Assembly: GCA_031275515.1 (NCBI GenBank)
Contig: JAISOQ010000013.1
Span: 1 to 6,038, forward strand
Reading direction: 5' to 3'
DNA length: 6,038 nt
Source of the DNA: Treponema sp.
GTDB lineage: Bacteria; Spirochaetota; Spirochaetia; Treponematales; Breznakiellaceae
Positions 1 to 5,077 of this stretch are shown one piece after another. The notes under the pieces were generated by a model, which worked only from the letters and a program-made list of their open reading frames with translations, did no database searches and was not told where the DNA came from. Numbering within the stretch: the stretch's first letter is position 1; every line of letters begins with the position of its first letter. The position numbers and the translations under genes are program-made.

Positions 1-914
1 AAGAAGGTGCCTATACTCACCGGGCCGGAACCCCCTTCGGTTTCAAGGTATGCGCGGAGGGAAGAGCAAAACAGGGCCTCCCCTACAATCATGGTTTCCG
101 GCTTTTGTTCCGCTGCGGCTGGGGCAGGGGAAAATTGGCGATCCCCATTGCCGCCGGAGGCGCTGAGCGCGGAGAGGATCCGTTCCTGTTCCTCCCGGCC
201 TATGGGGAGGCCCGTTACAAAGGGAGTGCCAAAGCGTTCCTCAAAAAAACGGGCCAGGGGCAGGGCAGCCGCGGTGATAACCCAGTTGCGTTCCGCGGCC
301 GCGGAACGCTTGAGCGCTTCCCAGGAAGACCGCGCCCCCCAGACGGCCAGGCGGGTGAATCCTCCGGCGGCAAGCCTGGACTCCAGCGCGTCCAGGCTCG
401 GTCCGTCAAAGCCGTCCAGGGCGGAAGCCCCCAGGATGTTCACCGTCCCCCTGATTTTTTCCGGGCTTCCCTCAAGAAGCCGTTCCGCAATGGCCAGGTA
501 GGCGTCCCGCTGGCCCTGGTCGTAGTAGTGGAGGCCGTCCGCGGGAAAACCGAAAGCGGGAAGCCCGGTCTCGTGTTCCACCAGGGAAGCGAAGCCCTTA
601 AAGTCAAACCCTATCACCATGGGAACCGGACTGCCAATGACGCTGACGCAGGGGACGTGCATATCCCCCAGCGCGGCCTTGATCTTTTCCAGGAGTTTGC
701 CGTCCTCTCCCATGATGGCGTCCATCTCCCGGAGTCCCGAACAAAAGGTGGGGCTGGAACTGCCAAACCACCGGGGTTCGTCGTACCCCGTATAGGTGCC
801 GGTACAGCCGGAGGCGTCGTGAAGAATGGTCAGGGCCCCCAGGTCGTGGAAGACCGATGCAACCCCGGAATAATCCGGGGACAGGGGCGGCAGATCGAAT
901 AACAGGTGGCTCAT
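1..914 (-). CDS. Nitrogenase component 1-like protein, second (NifK/NifE-like) subunit, 3' end missing
   Basis: The frame opens at an ATG (914-912) and stays open to base 1, giving 304 residues with no stop, so the C-terminus is outside the window. An AGGA (924-921), 6 bases before the ATG, supports the start. The N-terminal half matches the oxidoreductase/nitrogenase component 1 fold: HDASGC at 32-37 resembles the HGSQGC segment around NifK Cys95, FCSGLREMDAIMGEDGKL at 57-74 resembles the segment that ends in the FGG motif of NifK, and PCVSVIGSP at 88-96 matches the region of NifK Cys153. The counterpart of NifK Cys70 (around residues 10-16) has no cysteine, while Cys58 is available nearby. 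Residues about 250-273 form a Ser/Ala/Pro-rich linker before the next Rossmann-like domain (MIVGEALF, 275-282). It follows the D-like gene by 29 bases, so the two are very likely co-transcribed and form a heteromeric component 1. Family assignment is firm; function is unknown. Confidence 0.88.
   Translation of the reverse strand, partial: MSHLLFDLPPLSPDYSGVASVFHDLGALTILHDASGCTGTYTGYDEPRWFGSSSPTFCSGLREMDAIMGEDGKLLEKIKAALGDMHVPCVSVIGSPVPMVIGFDFKGFASLVEHETGLPAFGFPADGLHYYDQGQRDAYLAIAERLLEGSPEKIRGTVNILGASALDGFDGPSLDALESRLAAGGFTRLAVWGARSSWEALKRSAAAERNWVITAAALPLARFFEERFGTPFVTGLPIGREEQERILSALSASGGNGDRQFSPAPAAAEQKPETMIVGEALFCSSLRAYLETEGGSGPVSIGTF
288..309. repeat. Perfect 22-bp GC-rich palindrome inside the second component-1 gene
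   Basis: Bases 288-309 equal their own reverse complement; the centre is CCGCGGCCGCGG. It codes for part of KRSAAAERN (residues 202-210) of the minus-strand protein. Part of the symmetry follows from GCC/GCG alanine codons, but the flanking arms (GCGTT and AACGC) extend it. No function is evident. Confidence 0.6.
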
Positions 915-943
915 GTTGTTTCCTTTTTCCTTAAACCGCCCGG

Positions 944-2305
944 TTAAACCACCAGGCCGTATTCTTTGATTTGCCCGCGCAGATCCGATTTCCCTGCTCC
1001 CGCAGCTTGAATCAGCGCATCCAGGGCTTTGGTATACCCTTCAAAACCGAAAAGCTGTTCGTCAAAGGCCAGGGGTACGGTAACGGCCGCGGCCGCGGCA
1101 TAGCCCGCCTCAAAACCCACCGCCATATCCGCTAACGGCGAAGCCGACGATTCCGCGGGACGGGGGCCGTGTTTCCGCGGGTGATTGGGATTGGCCACGA
1201 TTATATCACCCTTGAGCCGGGCCAGTTCCACGAGGCTTGGTTTTTCAAACTCCGGGAGCTGGTTGGCGTAAATCCGGCGCACATTGACGCCGGCCTTTAC
1301 CAGGGCCAGGGCCAGGTTGAAGGGGGCTATGGTGGCTGTCGAATCAATGGCAAGCCGGGCGTCTCCCAAAAGGGCGCGGACCTGTTCCTCCCGCTCCTCC
1401 GCCTTTTCTTTGGCCGCGGCCAAAAAAGACGCCGCCTTTTCTCTCCCTCCCCCCCGGGCCTCAAGGCTTTCCAGAAAATCGAAAAGATCGCCGTACCGTT
1501 TCAGGATGGCCTCTTTGTCAAAGGCCATAAACGTTTTGCCCCAGGGGATACCCAGCCGGGAATGTATATCCTCAGCAGCGGCCCTTCCTTCGGGTCTGAG
1601 GAGGAGGGCCGCGGCGCTGCCGGACATGCTTCGGAAGCGGTCAAAATCGGGGCAGTACTCAGGATGACGGATGGGGCCGAAACCGAAAAGACCCAGGACC
1701 CTTGCCAGTTCCGAATCCTGGGACGGGGGACGGTAGCAACCGAGGAGGATGACGCCCCGGTCTTTTTTTGCCGGGGGATCCAGAAATTCGTATATGGTCT
1801 TTTGCACCCTGATGCCCGGCGGCAGCTTATTGTCCAGGCTGATGGGGTTCATCCGGGCAAGCCGCAGGGGAATCCCCTGTTCGGCTTCCATCCGCCGGAT
1901 CGCCGCGGTATGATCCGTTCCCAAAAGGTCGTCTATGCAGCTCATGAAGATCATCAGCGCTTTGGGCCGGGGTTTTATCCGGGTCATCACCTCCCGGACT
2001 CCCCGTTCGATTTCCGCTTCATAGCCTCCCAGGACTATTTCATGGTCGTTGATACAGAGGTAGCTGATCTTTTTCTTGTACCCCTGTTCTATGGCCGCGA
2101 TGGCCCCGTGGCATCCGCAGGCCGGAGGGCAGACAAAGAGGAGATGGGCTTCGGGGACCAGGAGGGCAACCCGTACCACGCCCCAGCCGCCGTGCGCGGG
2201 AGAACAGTAATGCAAAACCGCCTGGGAGGCGTCCTTCCCCAGCACCCGATCCGGGTTGGCGGCAAGTTCCCCAATGGGCAGTTCATCGGTATAAAAATCA
2301 CTCAT
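944..2305 (-). CDS. Nitrogenase component 1-like protein, first (NifD-like) subunit
   Basis: This 453-residue protein belongs to the oxidoreductase/nitrogenase component 1 family and should pair with the product of the gene ending at base 1. HYCSPAHGGWGVV (32-44), CPPACGC (59-65) and MSCIDDLLGTD (121-131) align with the Cys62, Cys88 and Cys154 regions of NifD, which hold the P-cluster; Cys34, Cys63 and Cys123 are the likely ligands. LGIPW at 251-255 matches the GIPW after NifD Cys275, but the Cys275 position itself falls on Leu235/236, and no histidine lies near the His442 position (about 410). It is therefore unlikely to bind a FeMo-type cofactor in the known way. Extra cysteines are Cys59, Cys65, Cys84, Cys190 and Cys218. 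It is shorter than NifD (about 490 residues). Its ATG overlaps the Fe-protein stop (ATGA) and no good ribosome binding site precedes it, pointing to translational coupling. Its substrate is unknown; a tetrapyrrole, a sulfur compound or another ligand are all possible. Confidence 0.92.
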   Translation of the reverse strand: MSDFYTDELPIGELAANPDRVLGKDASQAVLHYCSPAHGGWGVVRVALLVPEAHLLFVCPPACGCHGAIAAIEQGYKKKISYLCINDHEIVLGGYEAEIERGVREVMTRIKPRPKALMIFMSCIDDLLGTDHTAAIRRMEAEQGIPLRLARMNPISLDNKLPPGIRVQKTIYEFLDPPAKKDRGVILLGCYRPPSQDSELARVLGLFGFGPIRHPEYCPDFDRFRSMSGSAAALLLRPEGRAAAEDIHSRLGIPWGKTFMAFDKEAILKRYGDLFDFLESLEARGGGREKAASFLAAAKEKAEEREEQVRALLGDARLAIDSTATIAPFNLALALVKAGVNVRRIYANQLPEFEKPSLVELARLKGDIIVANPNHPRKHGPRPAESSASPLADMAVGFEAGYAAAAAVTVPLAFDEQLFGFEGYTKALDALIQAAGAGKSDLRGQIKEYGLVV

Positions 2306-3066
2306 GAGGCCGCCGCGGCTTCCCCGCCTGCCAGGAGCCTTGCCAGGCCGCGGTAGATCCCGCTCATTTCGCTTGAGGGGAATTTTTCCAGCACTGTTTT
2401 CCCCTCCTCCTCGGCATCCTGCACCAGGGAACAGCGGGGCACTTCCCCAATAATGGCGGCGCCGATTTCCCTGGCTGCCGTCTCCACCAGGACCCGCTCG
2501 TTTTTGATATTGCGCCGGTTCAGGATGATGCCGTTTAACGCGGCGTAACGCCTGCCGGCAAAGTTCTTTATGGCTTGGGCAATGTTATGGGCCGCATAAA
2601 GGGACATCATCTCCCCGGAACTGACAATAACCACCTCGTCGGCATAGCCTTCCCGCATGGGCATGGCAAAACCGCCGCATACCACATCCCCCAGCACGTC
2701 GTACAGCACCATATCGGGTTTATAAATTTCGTAAGCCTGGAGTTCCTTGAGCTTCTCAAAGGCCGCGATGATGCCCCTGCCCGCGCAGCCTATACCGGGG
2801 GTAGGCCCGCCGGCCTCCACGCACAGTATGCCGTTAAAACCGGGTGTTATCAGGTCTTCCAGCCTTACCGTGTCTTTCTTTTCCCTGAGCAGATCCAGAA
2901 CCGTCCTGATATTCCGGCCTCCGGTGAGGTTTTTCGTGGAATCCGCCTTGGGATCGCAGCCTATCTGCATTACCCTCAAACCATCCATGGAAAGGGCCGC
3001 GGACAGGTTCGACACTGTGGTGGATTTCCCTATACCCCCCTTTCCATACACGGCGATTTTTTTCAT
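2302..3066 (-). CDS. Nitrogenase iron protein (NifH)-like ATP-dependent reductase
   Basis: This 254-residue protein is a homodimeric MgATP-binding [4Fe-4S] reductase of the NifH/BchL/CfbC family; it would pass electrons to the component 1 encoded just downstream. GKGGIGKST at 8-16 is the P-loop, GCDPKADST at 36-44 is switch I, and DVLGDVVCGGFAMP at 123-136 is switch II. Cys94 (in GIGCAGRG) and Cys130 are the two cluster ligands, and Arg97 sits at the site that is ADP-ribosylated in some NifH proteins. SSGEMMSLYAAHNI (149-162) is closer to NifH than to BchL. It is shorter than NifH (about 270-295), close to CfbC length, and ends in an alanine-rich tail. The start is supported by GGAG (3080-3077), 10 bases upstream. 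It is the first gene of the minus-strand set and overlaps the next by 4 bases. Assignment to the family is very secure. Assignment to a specific pathway is not possible from this protein alone. Confidence 0.96.
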   Translation of the reverse strand: MKKIAVYGKGGIGKSTTVSNLSAALSMDGLRVMQIGCDPKADSTKNLTGGRNIRTVLDLLREKKDTVRLEDLITPGFNGILCVEAGGPTPGIGCAGRGIIAAFEKLKELQAYEIYKPDMVLYDVLGDVVCGGFAMPMREGYADEVVIVSSGEMMSLYAAHNIAQAIKNFAGRRYAALNGIILNRRNIKNERVLVETAAREIGAAIIGEVPRCSLVQDAEEEGKTVLEKFPSSEMSGIYRGLARLLAGGEAAAAS

Positions 3067-3091
3067 ATTTAAAATTCTCCAAAGTTATATG

Positions 3092-3121
3092 AGTATAATA
3101 TAGTATGTCTGACTGAGGCAA
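3092..3121 (-). promoter_or_regulatory. Probable sigma-70 type promoter of the nitrogenase-like genes
   Basis: On the minus strand, TTGCCT (3121-3116) is followed after 18 bases by TATACT (3097-3092). Transcription would begin near 3085, leaving a short leader of about 19 bases that carries the GGAG ribosome binding site. The -35 box is imperfect, so activation or weak constitutive expression is plausible. No sigma-54 (GG-N10-GC) element of the kind found at classical nif promoters was seen. Confidence 0.5.
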
Positions 3122-3150
3122 GCTTTTTGGGGCGGCTTCAATTTTTTATA

Positions 3151-3173
3151 AAAGTTAGAAAAACCTAATAAAA
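3151..3173. repeat. Upstream copy of an AGTTAG-N7-TAA element (possible operator)
   Basis: AGTTAG at 3153-3158 followed by TAA at 3166-3168 has the same layout as AGTTAG at 3214-3219 followed by TAA at 3227-3229. The upstream copy also contains TTAG and CTAA as a short inverted repeat (3155-3158 and 3165-3168, 6 bases apart). The copies lie on either side of the importer promoter, a layout used by regulators that bind two sites. The region is AT-rich, so chance similarity is a real alternative. Confidence 0.25.
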
Positions 3174-3176
3174 CTG

Positions 3177-3205
3177 TTGACACCGGATATTTTTATCTAT
3201 ATGAT
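3177..3205 (+). promoter_or_regulatory. Strong sigma-70 type promoter of the ABC importer genes
   Basis: TTGACA (3177-3182) and TATGAT (3200-3205) are separated by 17 bases: a perfect -35 box, a -10 box with one mismatch, and the optimal spacing. The predicted start of transcription is near 3212, giving a leader of about 38 bases. A promoter this close to consensus usually needs a repressor if the product is to be controlled, and a palindrome sits just downstream. Confidence 0.8.
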
Positions 3206-3214
3206 TCTTAAAGA

Positions 3215-3230
3215 GTTAGTTTTAAGTAAC
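3215..3230. promoter_or_regulatory. 16-bp imperfect palindrome at the importer transcription start, candidate operator
   Basis: GTTAGTTTTAAGTAAC reads GTTA-n-TT-nn-AA-n-TAAC, with 12 of 16 positions symmetric. It starts about 3 bases after the predicted transcription start of the importer genes, where a bound repressor would block RNA polymerase. It does not resemble the canonical Fur box. It could be a site for another metal- or ligand-sensing regulator, or a weak stem in the leader. No regulator gene is present in the window to match it to. Confidence 0.35.
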
Positions 3231-3249
3231 AATAGGACATCTTGTAGTA

Positions 3250-4254
3250 ATGACAGCAGATAAAAAAAATTTGACGCTTCAGGGGGTGTTTGCGCTTATG
3301 GCGATAACCGGGGTTGTACTGTCCCTGTGTATAGGCCGCTACAGAATACACCTATATGATGTACTGCGCCTGTTTTCAGGATTACCGGCAGCGGATAAAA
3401 TGGCCGCCCACGTTATTTTCGGTATCCGGCTTCCCCGGATTATCATGGCCCTCATGGTGGGCGCGGGGCTTTCCGCTGCCGGGGTAAGTTTACAGGCAAT
3501 GTTCGGGAACCCCCTGGTCAGCTCCCATATTTTGGGAGTTTCCGCCAGCGCGGGGTTCGGCGCTGCCTTGGGGATTTTATTTTTCGGCTCTTTCTGGATG
3601 ATCCAGGGAATCGCGGTTCTTTTTGGGTTTGCCGGCATGGGGATCGCGTATTTTATGGGTACCCGCCGGGGACGCACAGGTATATTGATGCTGGTCCTTT
3701 CGGGAATCATCGTCGCCGCGGTATTTGAGGCCCTGACTTCCCTGGTAAAGTATGTGGCGGACCCGGAAGAAAAACTGCCCGCCATTACCTACTGGCTTAT
3801 GGGGAGCCTTTCTTCGGTGGCGGTCAAGGATCTTTTTACTGCTGCCCCGGCTATTCTTGCGGGCATCCTGATCCTCTGGGTTTTGCGCTGGCATCTTAAT
3901 GTCATTTCCCTGCGGGAGGATGAGGCTGTATCCCTGGGGCTTAACCTGAAACGGCTGCGGCTTATCATTATTGCTGCCGCCACGGTCATTACCGCAGTTA
4001 CCGTGTCGGTCTGCGGCATCATCAGTTTTGTCGGCCTTGCGGTCCCCCACTTTGCGCGGATGCTTGTGGGAAATGATAACCGTCAGGTCGTGCCGGCCAG
4101 CGTTTTTCTTGGAGGGGTCTTCGTCGTGTTAATGGATACTGCGGCCCGCAGTATTTCTTCTGCGGAGATTCCCCTGTCTATTTTGACCGCCATCATCGGC
4201 GCTCCTTTTTTTGGACTGCTGCTCCGCAAAACCGGGGGAAGCTGGAATGATTAA
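3250..4254 (+). CDS. FecCD/BtuC family ABC importer permease
   Basis: This 334-residue inner-membrane protein is the permease of a class II importer for metal chelates, corrinoids or oxyanions; it should act as a homodimer. The length is typical of the family. Hydrophobic segments lie near residues 11-29, 62-84, 93-113, 118-137, 144-166, 194-213, 236-262, 282-300 and 307-326. Family hallmarks include RLPRIIMALMVGAGLSAAG (60-78), MFGNPLVSSHILGVSAS (84-100) and VGLAVPHFARMLVG (261-274). SLGLNLKRLR at 228-237 is the expected cytoplasmic coupling helix that contacts the ATPase. The ATG is preceded by AGGA (3234-3237) at a rather long 12 bases, and no in-frame start lies closer to it; Met17 is an alternative but would cut into the first membrane segment. 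It is the first gene after the strong promoter, and its end overlaps the ATPase gene by 8 bases. The transported ligand cannot be read from the sequence. Confidence 0.95.
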   Translation: MTADKKNLTLQGVFALMAITGVVLSLCIGRYRIHLYDVLRLFSGLPAADKMAAHVIFGIRLPRIIMALMVGAGLSAAGVSLQAMFGNPLVSSHILGVSASAGFGAALGILFFGSFWMIQGIAVLFGFAGMGIAYFMGTRRGRTGILMLVLSGIIVAAVFEALTSLVKYVADPEEKLPAITYWLMGSLSSVAVKDLFTAAPAILAGILILWVLRWHLNVISLREDEAVSLGLNLKRLRLIIIAAATVITAVTVSVCGIISFVGLAVPHFARMLVGNDNRQVVPASVFLGGVFVVLMDTAARSISSAEIPLSILTAIIGAPFFGLLLRKTGGSWND

Positions 4255-5077
4255 TATAGAAAACGGATCCTTTTGTTATGATCCCAAAAAGGTATTGTTT
4301 AAGGATCTTTCTTTAAGATTGGAAAAAAATAAAACCCTGGCCATTCTTGGACCCAACGGAGCAGGCAAAACATCTTTATTGCGCTGCCTGATGCGTTTTT
4401 TACGGCTTAAAACCGGTTCTATCTCCATCAACGGGACGGACAACCGGAGTATGACCGATTCCCTGTTCTGGCGTACCGTGAGTTATGTGCCCCAGGCAAA
4501 AAACCTGGTATTCGGCTATTCTGTTTTAAACATGATCCTGATGGGGCGCTGCCCCTATATCGGCATGGGCCGGCTTCCCGGGAAAGAAGACATCGCCGCC
4601 GCGGAAGAAGCGATGGCCCGTCTCGGGCTTGAACGCCTGGCGGAACGTTCATGCAGCAGCCTCAGCGGCGGCGAATTACAGATGACCCTTATTGCCAGGG
4701 CTTTGGTTAAAAAGCCCTCCCTCCTCATCATGGACGAACCGGAGTCAAATCTGGACATGAAAAATCAGCTCAGAATTTTAGATATTGTACAAAGCCTGAA
4801 AGATGAACAGGACCTTACGATAATCCTGAATACCCATTTTCCGACCCACGCCATGCGGGTAGCGGACAAGGCGCTTCTTTTGGGGAATAGCCGGTATCTT
4901 TATGGCGATACCCGGGCGGCGATAACTGAAAAAAATATCCGGGAATATTTTGGCGTTTGTTCTGAAATTGTAGTAATGAAATCGGCGGTAAGAACCATCC
5001 ATGCGGTGGTTCCTACGGAAATTGCCGTTTCACAAGAATCTATCAAGGAGTGCGTATATGAAAAGATTGTTTCCTAG
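4247..5077 (+). CDS. ABC importer ATPase (FepC/BtuD family)
   Basis: This 276-residue cytoplasmic protein powers the importer by ATP hydrolysis as a dimer on the permease. In order: Walker A GPNGAGKTS (35-43), Q-loop glutamine 83 in YVPQAKN, signature LSGGE (139-143), Walker B LLIMDE (159-164) with catalytic Glu164, D-loop SNLD (167-170) and switch His197 in NTHFP. All catalytic residues are present. I place the start at the ATG at 4247, not at an in-frame ATG 36 bases earlier inside the permease gene, because a GGGGGAAG-type ribosome binding site (about 4234-4241) precedes it and the family N-terminus (MINIENGSFCYD) begins there. About 40 residues after the ABC core (237-276) are less conserved. 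It overlaps the permease gene by 8 bases and the binding-protein gene by 20, which indicates one tightly coupled operon. Confidence 0.95.
   Translation: MINIENGSFCYDPKKVLFKDLSLRLEKNKTLAILGPNGAGKTSLLRCLMRFLRLKTGSISINGTDNRSMTDSLFWRTVSYVPQAKNLVFGYSVLNMILMGRCPYIGMGRLPGKEDIAAAEEAMARLGLERLAERSCSSLSGGELQMTLIARALVKKPSLLIMDEPESNLDMKNQLRILDIVQSLKDEQDLTIILNTHFPTHAMRVADKALLLGNSRYLYGDTRAAITEKNIREYFGVCSEIVVMKSAVRTIHAVVPTEIAVSQESIKECVYEKIVS
5045..5050 (+). promoter_or_regulatory. Ribosome binding site that fixes the start of the binding-protein gene
   Basis: AAGGAG lies 7 bases before the ATG at 5058, inside the coding sequence of the ATPase gene. It supports a start 20 bases before the ATPase stop, and the signal peptide encoded from this ATG confirms the choice. 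Confidence 0.8.

Noticed and set aside
105..902. Plus-strand open frame (265 codons) opposite the second component-1 gene
   Set aside because: The minus-strand frame here carries recognisable component-1 motifs and a ribosome binding site; the plus-strand translation is low-complexity with no recognisable domain.
1169..2356. Long plus-strand open frame (395 codons) opposite the D-like gene
   Set aside because: It is antisense to a gene with clear family motifs, has no family features itself, and such frames are common opposite GC-rich genes.
944..3066. True molybdenum, vanadium or iron-only nitrogenase (nifHDK, vnf, anf)
   Set aside because: The cofactor ligands of the D subunit are missing, the proteins are short, one P-cluster cysteine is absent in the second subunit, and no delta-subunit or cofactor-assembly genes are present.
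944..3066. Protochlorophyllide/chlorin reductase (bchLNB) or F430 reductase (cfbCD)
   Set aside because: The Fe protein has NifH-like SSGEMMSLYAA, not the BchL pattern; there are two component-1 genes, not one as with cfbD; and no tetrapyrrole pathway genes are nearby. A distant tetrapyrrole role is still possible.
3120..3138. AAGC/GCTT inverted repeat with an 11-base loop, possible terminator between the divergent sets
   Set aside because: The stem is only 4 base pairs, and a terminator is not expected between two divergent promoters; it also overlaps the probable -35 box.
4211..4246. Upstream ATG giving the ATPase 12 extra N-terminal residues
   Set aside because: It lies inside the last codons of the permease with no ribosome binding site; the ATG at 4247 has one and matches the family start.
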